From contig VXCM01003330.1 in the NCBI GenBank assembly GCA_014773175.1, positions 1 through 64,000 on the forward strand: a stretch of DNA of 64,000 bases, given 5' to 3'. Positions 11,401 to 23,937 of this stretch are shown here, one piece after another. How positions within the stretch are numbered: the first letter of the stretch is position 1; the number at the start of each line of letters is the position of its first letter. A program made the translations under genes and the position numbers. Under the pieces are notes generated by a model that was given only the letters and a program-made list of their open reading frames with translations, was not told where the DNA came from and made no database searches. Origin of the DNA: Lucifuga dentata (taxonomy: Eukaryota > Chordata > Actinopteri > Ophidiiformes > Bythitidae).

Positions 11401-12413
11401 GCCACATTTTATGAACTTATATCATGCTGAATTTAAAGTCCAAGACTAACTCGTAATGAGAGTTCTCAGGTAAATGTTGTGGAGGAAAAAATCAAAATCT
11501 CCCAAAATGGAAAAGCTCAGGTGTATGTAAGTACCTCAAAAATTTATTTAATCACTGGGCAGGCATTTATTTTTGACTGATGCCACTTGCACTGAAAAAT
11601 CTGTCATAATATAAGGAGCTTTTATAATAATATTATTAGCATTAATAGTATTATTAGTAACACATTGCTGTTGTCATATTAAAACATCATAATCCCAATA
11701 AACTGTCATATTAAATACTTTAAGGTTTATTGAAAAGTTTCTGGATTTTGTGTTTTAATCTTCTAAAAGCTTTCAAAACCCGCTTTAGTCAGTTTGGAAA
11801 TGAAAAGGTGATCATGAAGTGGTAATATGTCAACACAAAATAGCTTCCTATAGCTGAATTATGACTTCTGTCTTTTATTACCAATATAGAAGGCTTTGGA
11901 TGGTGTTCTGTCATGGTCTGAAAAGTGACATTTAAATTAAAGTGGAATCTGGCTTTGTTACAGTGAAGATTTCTTCCAGTCTTTAGCTGTAATTGAATCT
12001 TTTTAAATAAATGCATCATTATGTATAAAAGTGAATCACCGAAAAGAGGAAATTAATTTTACATTGTTTCACTGAGTGTTGTCAAACTCAAATTAACTGC
12101 ACTGAACTGAAACAAATGGATGCATATAACTAAAGATTATAGAACAAAGTGACAAAAAAGAACCAAGTAAAAGGGATTCAAGTGAGAATAAATTTGATGG
12201 CAGACAGAATTTGCTTTGTTTTATTTTGTTTAATGTGTTTTGCTAAAAATTATGTGCATAACACCCAGTAACTAACTGTAAAACTAATGTTTACACCTGA
12301 GAATCATCCACTTTTACTGCTACTCATTCATACATACTGTGAATCTCTCTGGATTTCACTTTCAGGGACAATAGAAAATTTAATTATCTATTTTATTTTT
12401 CTGTTTTTTTTAG

Positions 12414-12503
12414 GGATCAGAGCTTGTTCACCTGCCGGGGAAGTGCTGCCCAGAGTGTTCTTCCACAAAACCTTCTTGTGTGTACCAGGGCCGATCCCAC
12501 AAG
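12414..12503 (+). CDS. fras1: fras1 exon: end of VWC5 and start of VWC6
   Basis: Internal exon of 90 bp, phase 0-0, 30 residues. It closes VWC5 with LPGKCCPEC and opens VWC6 with PSCVYQGRSHK. The acceptor follows a good T-rich tract. The donor, AAG followed by gtactt, is the weakest in the window. In mammalian FRAS1 as I recall it, the segment between this first VWC6 cysteine and the next tryptophan is about 20 residues longer; here it is short. The exon lies between two transposon copies in opposite orientations. Skipping would keep the frame but break VWC5 and VWC6. Confidence 0.93.
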
Positions 12504-15275
12504 GTACTTTTATCATAGATTTCAATTTGATTTTCAGTGTATTTGCAAATAAATATGATCCGGAAATTGTAAAATAAATGGTCAAGAAATCCAGACTGTG
12601 TGAGTGAGACTCATAAACAAAAGGCTTCTGGGAAGGAAAAGCGAGCAAATGACAGGAAGCCAAGTACAAAAACAAGTAAATACATCAATGTTAAGAAGGG
12701 GAACTTTAATCATTGAGAATTATTTCAATACATGGGAGTGAGACGGTGTGTGTGTGCACTCAGAGAAAGTGTGTGTGTATGTGTGTGCGTGCGTTAAAGA
12801 ATAGAGTGATCACAGTTCTCTGGGCTGTTTAGCTTGTTTCAAGACTCTCTTTCTTATTATGCTGCCCTATATCTTTTATAGTGTGGTCACCTTCATTATT
12901 CATAGGCGAGTCCTGGAAACCCAGAATACGTTGCTTTGATATAATTCGTTTTTAAATTTTCATCTGGGAGGGAATGCTCGTGAAATGCTTCAGGATGGCC
13001 AGTCAAGGCTGAAACATGGAGGGATTTAATCTCCCATTAGTAAACAAAGCAGATAGATGGTGCATACTTACGCAAGCAAACATAAAGTTCTAGCGCGTCT
13101 TATCTACCTGGTTTTGTTGCATAAGCCTATTAGAATAGGCACTTCTCGAAGGTTATGGAAGAATGTTTTATTGCTACTTTGAATTCCCAAGTGCATTAGA
13201 AAATCTCAGCAAGGAAAGTTAATGAATAACAATAATAAAATATATTCACCTTGCACTTATTTTAAACCTTATTTAAAGACAGCATAACCCAGCTGTTTAC
13301 AGGACACAGGAAAAAAAACTGTTGGATCTGTCCCAAATGGGAATGCTGTGTAACGGCATAGCTTATGATTTAATAAATAATCATAATAAATAGAATGAAC
13401 AAATACCCCCAAAATTGAAAATATGAGCTCTAGGGTCCCTGTGTATACTTTACAGCTTTAAGATAAACTTCCTGTTTTTTAATAGCACCCTGTAGCCAAA
13501 TCACAAAATGTTCTCTGTGCTTTGTGAGCCTAAATTTTAGGATTTATGGTGCAAAACAAATTATGGGATCATCCCAAATAAAGAATTTGGAGGCTCTATA
13601 CCAAAGTTTGGGAATATAACCCAAAAAATGAATTTTTGGGATTATAGCAAATACATTTAAAGGACCATACCAGTCATTTTGCATGTTTGAGCCTAATATA
13701 TTAAATTTTCATACACATAATATTACTGACAATCATTTCCCAAAGGATACTACTGGAATGGTGAATTTAAAAAAAAAATTCCTACCTTCCAGACCACCAT
13801 TGGTTTCAGTTCATTCTGGTATGCTATTAAAATCAACTTGTTGATACTTGAAACGTTCTTGGGATAGGTAATCCATCATCACGTACAAGATGTGCATTCA
13901 GGTTTTTTTTGTTTTTTGTTTTTGAAGTTACATAATTTTATCATTTAAGTGCAATAAAAAGTGCAGAGTGAATGTATGTCTCCACCGGGGAATATAGTCG
14001 CAAAAGAAGACCTGCATTTATCGAAAAATTTGAATGAACGTGATTTCATAAGGCTGCATAACTATTAGCAGGCAAAACATCAATTTTCAAGGTGTGTGTA
14101 TCACTTGAATATTTGATTTTGAAAGATTAAGAGATTTTGCAACATATCAGGAAAGCTGAAATACGGTTTTATCCTTTGGGAAATGATTGTCATCAACATA
14201 ACATGTATGAAAATTTAATATATTAGACTCAAACATGCAAAATAGAGGGTATGGTCCTTTAAAGAAGTAGTATTGTTTGTTTTATCTGGTTATTTTTAAT
14301 TTTCCTTAAATTGTAATTCATAGTTGCTGTGCACATTTCCACATTTTGGGGGTGGTGGTGGAGACACACATCTTGTTTAGGGCCCCAGAAATATTTGGTC
14401 CCGCCCTGGAAACACATCACATCATATGAATATGAAGCCCCTAATAACAAGCAACAGCCACATTTTGTCATACCATGTCCTGAAGTGCATGTGACAGCAT
14501 GTTGGAGCGTTCTTCAAAGTTGCTTGATGGATGGATCTGCTGGTTTGGAGTGTGTATGAAGATGTGATCCATGAATATGAGAAAACCACAAGGGAACGAT
14601 GTTTGTTCCTCATATCCCTCTACTGTTACACAATGTGCACATCCGCCATCAGAGCAGAATGACTCCCAGGAGACAAAAAGCTCTGAAGGTTGCAGATTTC
14701 TTTCCTCCGTCACTCAGAGCTGTGGGATTTGTGCTCCGTAAACCAGGTGTTGTGTGTTTGTGTTTCGGCCTTGGATACGAGTGTTTTCTGAATGACAGCT
14801 TCGCTTTAATTACTAGCTCGTTATGCAGGAAAATTTCAGACTTGTCACAAAGCTTTCAGCGCTGTGATCTGTAAGCTTTGATTTGCCATCATATCTTTTG
14901 ACATGATTTGTGAGATCGTTTCCCCTTTTCAGCATGAAATCAGTCCTCAAACACAGAAACTGCTGTTTGGCACTGACTGTCTGTCGTCAGGTTTGTCCTC
15001 TGTTACGTCTTTCATTTTGCTTTGAAACAAATTACATAAAAGTGTTAACTACCAGACTTCTTTTAAAGTCTGACATGTGACTTAGCATTCAGCTTGGTGC
15101 CTTGCCCATGTCGTTGGCTTTTAAAATTCTATTTCATAAGTTAAAATCCACTATTGTTGAATTTTTTAATAACTCTGCCCAGCCCTTGCAAATGATTTTG
15201 CCACATTTGAACTTTGAGCTTAATGAGAAATTCACCCTCCCGTTTCATTCTCGGCCTCTTGTCTTTTTTTTTTAG
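12504..15275 (+). other. fras1 intron inside VWC6
   Basis: Intron of 2772 bp, donor gtactt, acceptor ttttttttag. It contains a reverse-oriented transposon copy at 13657-14262. I looked for an extra exon that could lengthen VWC6 and saw none that is convincing. Confidence 0.82.
13657..14262 (-). mobile_element. TTAA-flanked inverted-repeat element, copy 3 (reverse)
   Basis: A complete-looking copy of 606 bp: TTAAAGGACCATACC at the left, GGTATGGTCCTTTAA at the right, arms of about 90 bp. The internal blocks run in reverse relative to copies 1 and 2. No transposase-like frame is present, so it is a non-autonomous element. The TTAA borders suggest a piggyBac-type target site, but the inner ends (AGGACC) are not typical of piggyBac, so the superfamily is open. 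Confidence 0.87.
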
Positions 15276-15423
15276 AACCTGGCTCGATGGACTGATGGTG
15301 CCTGCAGGGAGTGTGAATGCCATGATTCCCAGGTGACTTGTTATCTTCGTTCCTGTCCGACCTGCCCGCCGGGCAGCCTGACCGTCGCCGAGGAGGGAGA
15401 CTGCTGCCCCAAGTGTCACCAAG
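15276..15423 (+). CDS. fras1: fras1 exon: body of VWC6
   Basis: Internal exon of 148 bp, phase 0 in and phase 1 out. It encodes NLARW, CRECEC, VTC, RSC, PTC and the closing DCCPKC, which completes the ten cysteines of VWC6, the last VWC module. The Pro-Pro-Gly after the PTC cysteine resembles the Pro-Val-Gly of the mammalian protein. The final G joins TT of the next exon to code Val just before the first FU repeat. The acceptor follows a run of ten T; the donor is gtgcgt. This exon marks the switch to phase-1 introns used for all FU repeats. Confidence 0.95.
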
Positions 15424-16576
15424 GTGCGTTCGAGTGCTTTTAGGCAGCAGAATAATCACCAAACATCGAGTCTCAAGCTCCAAAATAATCCTTTACGTCA
15501 GAGGAACTACGTGCTGTACTGATGCAAGCAGGTATAAATCATTCTTTCAGTTACCATAATGATAGAAACAGACTTCAAATCAACATTGAGTCCCCAGTTA
15601 TTAATTATTTTGAACATGTACATTTGAGATGATTGTCTCGATGCTAGAAATTGGCATTTTGTAGGTTTTTGAAATGATCCTGTTTCAAGCAGCAGGTTTA
15701 CTGAGTTATTTGGATTCTTGGACTTTGCATCACCCATTTGAGAAGCTCCCATTTTTATCAATAGCGTTATAAAGATAAAGATGTTATAAAGATAACTCAA
15801 ACTATCAGGAAACATTAATAACTTCAGTTTAGCTTGTCTTTAGCATTAATTCCCTGTATTAAAAGACCTGTTTGTCGGTTTGAGTTACAGCAGCTTCCAA
15901 TCCTGAATGAAGTTTTGAATTTTTTGTGAGGTTGACCTTTTTTTTGTCTTCATTTAGATCACAGATTGTACCTTTATAAAATGATGGATAGAGTGAACCT
16001 GTAACCTGTTGAAACTTTTTAATTCTGTTACTTTTGGCTGATGGCTGTGGTTTGTAGTAACTTAGAAAGAGGTTTCAGTTATCTCAATCCCAGGAATGTT
16101 TAAAATGCTTAGTTAGTCAATGAAAAGCACAAGTCTATTTCTCTCAGTAGCTTTCATCATTATGGGGCTCTTGAGCAAGGCACTTCACTCTGAAGAGCTC
16201 TAATGCTCTTCATTCTGAAGAGCTTTAATGCTGCTAATCAGGATGCTGCAAGACAGTCAGAGGACTTAATCCAGCCGTTATGGAGGAGCTACTCACTATG
16301 TGCAGCACGCTGTAGCCAAGGACAAAAACCTAAAGAGTCACAGCGGTAAATATAAACTATCCTCATGTTATCAACGCTTTAGTAACTTTATTAATATTCT
16401 AAATGTGCAGATTCCTTCACATGTTTATATTCAGATATTTATTTTCAGTTGTACAAGTTGCACACAAGACACCATTCAAAACAAAATGGCGCTCATTTGT
16501 TTCCGCTTTTCGATGGTGTGTTCACTTTTATTTTTCAACAGTAAACAAAAATGGAGGACGTCCACATTTTACTCAG

Positions 16577-16985
16577 GGCCAAGGTCAAGGTCAACTTTAT
16601 TTGTCTCCAGGAAGAAATTTGGCTTAGGCATCAAGGTGCTGTTCCATACACACTCATGTCCATTCTACATTCAAACCTCAAATACAGCTGTAAACACATC
16701 ATTGTAAAAGTTAAAATGCCATGTGTTATAATACATATATACAATAATACATTGCTAGGATAAAAACTACAGTACTACTGATAAAAAGATCAAAATACAA
16801 TCTCCACGTGTATTGACTGTTGTGTAACCCATGCAAAATATGAATACATCGTCATGCCAAGACACAATCACAGTACCTATAATCACAATTAATACAATAT
16901 CAGCTAACANCATCGTCATGCCAAGACACAATCACAGTACCTATAATCACAATTAATACAATATCAGCTAACATAATAGTAATAT
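16577..16985. repeat. Probable interspersed repeat fragment
   Basis: CAAGGTCAAGGTCAACTTTA followed by TTTGTCTCCAGGAAGAAATTT and an A/C-rich tail resembles a common fish interspersed repeat. It includes a 63-bp N-separated duplicate. No frame is intact and the boundaries are approximate. Confidence 0.35.
16847..16973 (+). other. N-separated exact duplicate (63 bp), assembly artefact
   Basis: 16847-16909 equals 16911-16973, N at 16910. Confidence 0.85.
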
Positions 16986-18751
16986 TAAGAGTATAAAAAA
17001 TGATCATAATTAAAAAAAGAAAATACTGTGACGGTAGAAATTGAGTGTGTGTGTGTGAGAGATGCCATTAAACAAATTCCATCAGACTTAAAACTTTGAG
17101 CTGTTTTTCTGGCTGTCATTGTCACTGTGCTGCGGACAAACGTTGACCTTACCGCCTCCGTTATTTTCGTCTTTGCCACATGTTGCATCTGTCTCACTCC
17201 AGGATGAATTCATTGACTGCCTTCCTCATATTCACAGTGAGGAAAATCTTTTCAGTTGTAATGCCACCGTGGATTTAGATTAGTAAAAAACAAAAAGCAC
17301 AATATTTTCTACATCAGATCAAAATACTGTATAATAACTAATGCTTAATAAAGGGAAATTCTGCTATTACCTGGAAGAGCTCTGAACAGTGACAGAATAA
17401 TGACGTCTAGTGTGAGAGAATGATTTTTACCCAGTCAGAGGTTTAGCTTTACTTTCTTTTTCTTTTGTAATCCTTGTTTGAGACCTTTTGGAAAATAAAT
17501 TGAGGCATCAGTTAATGGGATCCAAATGAATAATATTGAATAAAGAATAAAATGAAAAGCCATTAAGTCAGGCCCATTTTTCTCTTTAAACGGAACGTGA
17601 TTCATTTCATACAGCTGAAAGCTATAACACCATTGATTCTGGTGAATTCATCTTTTTATCGTTTATGTTTGAAAAAGTTTCCATATTCTTAGCACATTTA
17701 ATTTGCTCCTATTTTGCTTTGTCGAGGAGTTTTTGTCACTCTATTTGCCTATTATAGCAATGAACTTGATGTTTGGAAAAAAGAGAAACTATTCAGAAAT
17801 ACAAATCGTTAACACCATCTCACAGTTAATCATGTACATAAATGTGTTAATATGTGTTGTAGTGGATGCTAAAGTGTTGAAGATTGCCCATATAAATCTA
17901 ATGAAGATAAGAATGTGTGTATGGGAGCGTGTGTAAATACCTGGTGAATCCCATCTGTACATGAGTGATCATATTCATGTATGAATAATTTAAATCCCTT
18001 AGTGTGATACTGTATGTCCATCATTCCACACATATTTACATATTTTAGGTTTGCATTCATGGTCTTGTAGCCTGTGTGTATTCGTGTGTGTGTGTGTGTT
18101 TTTGTTCATATATGTTCATCTCTGTGTATATCTATAATGGTTTAATGCCCCATTATGCATATACAGTATGCAGGTCTGTTCACTGTAATTTAAACAATGA
18201 TTTGTTTTGCACTTTTATTTACATATGGATATATGCTTCAACAGAATCACTCTCTCTCTCTCTCTCTCTTCCCCCCCCCCCNTTTTTTTTTTTTCTTTTT
18301 TTTTCTCTTCATTCCTCTTTTAATCCTTTGTCGGTCTGTCTGCTTTGTTTTAAATTGGTTTTCACAGCCATGTTTAGGTGTGGAGTAAAAATAGAAAGAG
18401 AAGACATACATAGTCTGTCCTCTTCACCCCCCNCCCCACCCCCGCTTTTCCATTTGAGCAGCACTTCTTCCATTAAACCTGTTTATCATGGCTGTTTATA
18501 GGCCCAGAGGTCCATTGCCTCTCCTCTGATTGGTCAATTCCAAGGGCCAAAACCAGGAGTGCTGTGCTGCATTCAGGGTCTCACTGGAAACACAGTAGAT
18601 GTGAATTACTCCATACAAGCTCTGGTCACCTCTGCAATAATTTGACCAAAATGTTATAAGACTTTTGATGTAGGTATTGGTATTTTGTAAAGCTAAAGCT
18701 TTGTATCAGAGCTTATTAGTGAAATACTTTTTAATTTTTACCAATGTTACT

Positions 18752-18803
18752 TCTGCAGGATGCAACAAAGCATGTAGCAACATGCTTTGTTGCATCCTGC
18801 AGA
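18752..18803. repeat. Perfect inverted repeat (23-bp arms, 6-base loop)
   Basis: The left arm from TCTGCAGGATGCAACA to GCATG (18752-18774) is the exact reverse complement of 18781-18803; the loop is TAGCAA. Partial pairing continues outside. Confidence 0.9.
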
Positions 18804-20135
18804 GTAAGACTTTTCAGAAATGTCTCCTGATCACTAGTGTGCATAATGTTACAGTGGTGCTAAATCATAATGTCATGCAGGAATTGATGATTTAGAGAAC
18901 TCAGTTCAGGTTGATTTAAATTAGCAAGTAACAACTTAATTTCTATTTTTTTTTTTTTTTTTTTTNTTTTTTTTTTTTTTTTTTTATAATCTAAAAAAGT
19001 ATACTGCATGTGATGCAGATTGCTCCACTGAGTTCAGTATTACAAAATATATCCAGGCTGAGTCCAGGTGCTAGTTTTCATTCAGTCCTTCAAGGGGTTA
19101 GCTTTCCTAACATACGTGGCCAGATTCAACGCATATTAACTTTCAATCTGGAGCAGCCAATCATCTCATCAAAATATAACATGGATATGGTCCTGTCTGG
19201 GGTCTTTATTGCTTTAATTAAAGAGACTCCTGATTCAGAATTTAGCAACAGACTGAATGCTTGAATTACTTGAAGTGTGAAACTCCACAGCAAATGTTGG
19301 CAGATTTTGGTTTTGTGTCACAGCTGCCAAAGCAGGTTAGCAGCCATCACCTTAGGTCAAATTTTAAGCAAAATGTGGAGCTGGCAGGTGAGCATTTGTT
19401 TTTCAGGTATGTCTATCAAGTAGAGCTGTTGCGGTTAATCGTGTCTGGATGCACATGTTGGGATTAGTTTGTTTTATATGGATTTGCTGGTGATCACGGC
19501 TGCAGTTTTTAATTTTGTGCTTCAGGGACTCTGGCACGCTAAGAAATTACAGTACAAAGTGCGCAAGCGTGATGGTGCCGTTCTAGCTACTCATTTCAAA
19601 CTGTTTGATTACCGAACTAATGCTGTACTGAGACTTTACCCTCAAGAGTGAAAATGCAATTCTGGACTTCTCTCAGCTACACATACTGTACAAGACATGA
19701 TCTTGTAACTATGCAGCTGAGAGATTTCTGCTGTTTACCACTCAGGAAAGATTATGTGCAACATTAAAGCAGGAAATATGCAGGAAAAATGAATCCACAT
19801 CCACACTGGACAACACTGCATGAAGCTGAAGTGTCAAGCACAACTGAATAGAGAGCGACTGATATTTGTAATAAGCCCATCAGTTTGCCAGAACATACTG
19901 CAATAAGTACTCCTAGACTCCTCACTGCCTCTTTTGACATTCTACTTCCTCTCTTTCTCCTTTTATCCCGCTGCCATAGTTTTTCTGTCCCATTTTTAGC
20001 AGCTTGAGAAAAGTAAGGAGGATGATGAAAACATGGGTAAGAGAGACAGAAAAATTGGCAGATAGATAAGAAATGATTTGGAGAGAACATGAAGCTGTGG
20101 AAGAAAATGAAGGTAGCAAGGAAATAATGAGACAG

Positions 20136-20159
20136 TAGAGAGAGAGAGAGAGAGAGAGA
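20136..20159 (+). repeat. (AG)n microsatellite
   Basis: Short AG repeat within a purine-rich stretch of the VWC6-FU1 intron. Confidence 0.9.
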
Positions 20160-22327
20160 AATTGAGATACTTAGCACTGTATGTTCTGACCTGCTCAGTC
20201 TCTTTGCTGATTAAAGTTAAATTCTTGGTCTTTTGTGTTTCCTTCATATCAGTTGCTCTCTTTTTTCAGTCTCTTTTCCAGTGGTGGAGGAGTCATTCGC
20301 ATAGCCAGAAATATTAATTGAGGCATGTCTCTGTGAAATCAGGTCTGCAGGAAGCAATACAAATAGAGCCATAACTTAATATTTTTCATTTGGGCAGCAC
20401 GTTAAACAAAATCTGTTTGAATTAGCAAAGCAAATAAGCATTTACAGCCACTTGCATAATCCACAACAATAAAGTGCATCTGGAAAGGTCAAATATTATA
20501 AATGGCACTGATACAAAAAAAAAAAAAAAAAAAAAAAAATTCTATCAAAAGAACCATTTTGGAACAAGCCACAGGCTTTTTCAAAGTGTTTATGGAAAAA
20601 ACAGAATATTGGTTTCATCCCGCCCACTGACAAGACTGATGGATAGAACGCTATTCCAAACTTCTATACATTTTTTTCTAATTTAATCATTCTTGACTAA
20701 TCAGCTATAAATACATATTATATAATGGGATCCAAAACATCTTCTTAATCAGGATGTTTCACTCTGTAGTTTGGCACCATGCAGTCAGCACAACACTGGG
20801 AATAATAATAATAGGAGAGCTGATGATAAAAGCAAGCACGACCTGCTTGATAGTTGATACTTAAGCCCGATACTTAAGTCTTCCTATTGAAGACTGGCTC
20901 CTATTGATCTAGAAAACACTTGAGAAATATGTGTGGTTTTTGTGTTTTTTGCTGCTGATCAAGAAAATCTTGAAAGCAAAATTCCTAAATAGAGTTTGCC
21001 TTTAATAGGAAGCCGCCTTGCCTCACTGTCAAACAGCAACAGTCCAAAAATAATCATTACAATTAAAAAAAAAGCCCTCCAGTACACTTTGCTCAAATAC
21101 AAAGAAGTAATAAAGTATGTTTTATATTTTAAAGCTTTTCCCCTCCTTTCCAGTCCCAGGTCTTTCTCCCATTATCTAATGGTTTCCTCATTTTTCCCAT
21201 GCTTTTTTTCTTTATACTCTCTTCTACTTTTTCCTCATTCATTCAGTATTCTTTTCTTTCTCTCTCATCTCCCATCTTCTCCATCTCCTCCTCTATACAC
21301 ACATCAGTTGCATTTAATCAAATCCTACAGTCACTTTTCTGTAGGTGCTGACCCTATATTTACCCAATACGTTCTCTTCATGAATGCAGCAATCATGGTG
21401 CAATCAAGCGTCAGCAGCCCCCCATAGTTTTTTTTGACAAGTGGCTCCATGTATTTTTCTTGTTCTTCAGTCCACTTATGGCTCTATTATTGCCGTAATC
21501 TTAAATGCTTCCAGGGTTTTCCATATATAATAATGTCAGGTTTTAATCTTCAGAAATGCGTCCCAGATTTAAAAAGTTAGGAATTTTCTAAGAATGCCCA
21601 ATGATATGAGATACTTTTACAAATGGGTCACTTTGAAGGAATGTAAAACTGATGTTCTTCCAGCTCGTTTCATACATTCATGATGTAAAATGATGATTGT
21701 TGGCTGGATTTCTCCAGACAATGCCAAAGCGTTGAATAAACAAGAGAATTCTTTTGAGTTACAAAAATCTAACATTTCAAAATCTGGAAGGAATGGAATT
21801 TGTAGGTCACACACACTTGGACTTGTATATGAGAAGTCAAGGGAAGGTTTATTCTGTTTAAAAGAACTACAATGCCATAAAATACTCACTCATATTCCCA
21901 TATGGACACATTTTCCACAATCTAACACAGCACAACTTCTGCCAAAATCTGTAAACACTAACCTAGTTTGTCTGACAGCCAAATATATGGGATGAAATTA
22001 GTTTAAATTGAAATAGTGAAATTAGTGTGCAGGTTTGAAAAGTTAACTTTCCTGCCTTCGTTAAATGAATGTGAGTGCAGAGTCAAGCTTATTAGATAGA
22101 ATTTACATTAAATGAAATGTCAAAATGTGTGTGAGTGAGAGTCAGTGACTTCATCTCTGGAAGTGGCCTCAGATAGTTAAACTTTTAAATTTCTCTGCAT
22201 CCTCCAACAGTGTCAATCAGCATGTAGCATATTGAATAAAATTGGCATGAAATTAATGTCCAGTTGGGTGTGTGTGTGTGTCTCTGTGTTTATGTGCATG
22301 AATTTGGCGTGGAACTGTTTCTGTTTA

Positions 22328-22348
22328 TCTCTCTCTCTCTCTCTCTCN

Positions 22349-22407
<59 letters not shown>
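22328..22407 (+). repeat. (CT)n microsatellite
   Basis: TC repeat broken only by an N at 22348, about 120 bases before the FU1 exon. True length uncertain. Confidence 0.95.
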
Positions 22408-22409
<2 letters not shown>

Positions 22410-22524
22410 GTTTATGGTCCTACAGAGATAAACTTTTTTGCAGCCCATACTATATCAATATATATATGAATTTGTATAAAACTGACATGAAGTTAAATGA
22501 CAAACTGAAATGTGTGCGTTTCAG

Positions 22525-22668
22525 TTCAGTGTCGTGCAGACTGCCTGTCGTGTTCAGGGACCCCTGACCACTGTGAGAGCTGCAGGGACCCAAAAGCATT
22601 TCTCCGCAACGGCCGCTGCCTGTCTGTCTGTCCAGATGGTTACTACGCAGACGGACGAGTGTGTGCAG
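22525..22668 (+). CDS. fras1: fras1 exon: furin-like repeat 1
   Basis: Internal exon of 144 bp, phase 1-1, one complete furin-like repeat. Cysteines are in CRADC, SC, HC, ESC, GRC, SVC and VC, eight in all. The Thr-Pro-Asp-His-Cys segment and Arg-Asp-Pro after the fifth cysteine match FU1 of vertebrate FRAS1. Furin-like repeats are small disulphide-rich spacers. The acceptor follows a long CT repeat at some distance; the donor is gtaaga. An alternative acceptor seven bases downstream would shift the frame and is rejected. Confidence 0.95.
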
Positions 22669-23937
22669 GTAAGATATGTGGATTATTACCAACAAATCCA
22701 ATGAAAAAACATCACCAAAAATGAATCTGTTGTATTGATAAGTCCTGTGTATGCAGCCATAGTCTGATACAGCTCATGTGTCTCCACTGAACTCCAAACC
22801 TGTTAAAAATGCATCATAGTGCTGCACTTTCTCTCAGCTGGGGGTTATTTCATTTATCTGCCTCCCTTAACAAGAAGCAGCAAGTCTGCTGGCCACATAC
22901 TCAATAGATGGATGCTGGTCCAGATCTGGACCAAAATACAATTTAATCCAGGCTGGAAACAAAATTTCCACCGCAATCAACTGAAACACTATTCTGTTCT
23001 TGTCATCTTTCAGCTGCTTGTAGCTGAAGCTAGCAAGCCTGTTGTCTGAGGGAGGAACTCATGTTGAAAAACAGAGATGTCATGTTTAAATATACCCAAA
23101 ACAAAGAAAAGAAGTTTGGCAGTGAAAGCTGTTTGTTTCAGGATGAGCGGACAAACAAACAAAGGTTTTCATTCTACTTCTGGATGTTGAAGGACACAGT
23201 GAAGATGTAACTTCTTGTTACTTTGTGTATCATTCTGCAGCGTTTTTTTAAATCTTAAATATCACTCAATCCACCCTTCCTGGACCTGTGACACTGTGGA
23301 AATTTGGAAAGTGGACCTCTGAGACTTGTATTTGAGTATCCTTGGACTACAGGGTGTACTTTGCATCCTAGTGTATATCCAGATGGATTATAGGTATAGC
23401 ATTTTTGTACCATAAATCACCCAAAACTTCAGGATAACAATACCAAAGAAAAGTTGTGAAATAAAGTTACACAGTGTTTATAAGAAGGCGACACTGGTGT
23501 TATGGTGAAATTCACAGTATTTTTCATTCAGGATTGCACTGTAGACAATAATAGCAAGCTATAACTCTAACACAAACTGAACACAAGTGAATCTTTAGCT
23601 AAACAAATAGCTTACAAACTACATCCACCACTCACTCAGCTGGTGAAGTCAACTTCCTGCTGCTGTGTCAGACCACCTCACGCAGCGCATGTCGAGGTTT
23701 TGCTTCTGTAGAGGTGTGATGAATTGCATTTCATTTACTTGAGCTGTTTCTTAATAAGCGCCAGCTAGGTGGGAAGTGTGATGTCAGCTGTTCATGAGAC
23801 AGCAGATATGCGATTGGATTATTTATGGCAGACCCAAGGTCAGTTTTCCACCATACATTTGTGACATCAGTGAAGAATTAGGCTGATTCCAAAACCAGCT
23901 CTGCACTATTTCACAGTTATAACAAAAATTAAATTGT

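Larger units (their letters stand above)
7689..12413 (+). other. fras1 intron inside VWC5
   Basis: Intron of 4725 bp, donor gtaggc, acceptor ttttttag. It contains a transposon copy (7747-8457) with two internal N-separated duplicates and an A-run at about 11121-11143. The stretch 8460-12400 shows no gene or named element; it is AT-rich unique-looking sequence with loosely repeated phrases around 9410-9560. Confidence 0.82.
15424..22524 (+). other. fras1 intron between VWC6 and FU1
   Basis: Intron of 7101 bp, donor gtgcgt, acceptor gtttcag. It holds a probable interspersed repeat at about 16577-16985 with an N-separated duplicate, a perfect hairpin at 18752-18803, a protein-like open stretch at 19010-19651 that I cannot identify, a GA repeat at 20136-20159, an A-run at about 20516-20539 and a large CT repeat at 22328-22407. 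The rest shows nothing recognisable. Confidence 0.82.

Noticed and set aside
22532..22668. Alternative acceptor seven bases downstream for the FU1 exon
   Set aside because: It breaks the phase-1 join and destroys the cysteine frame.
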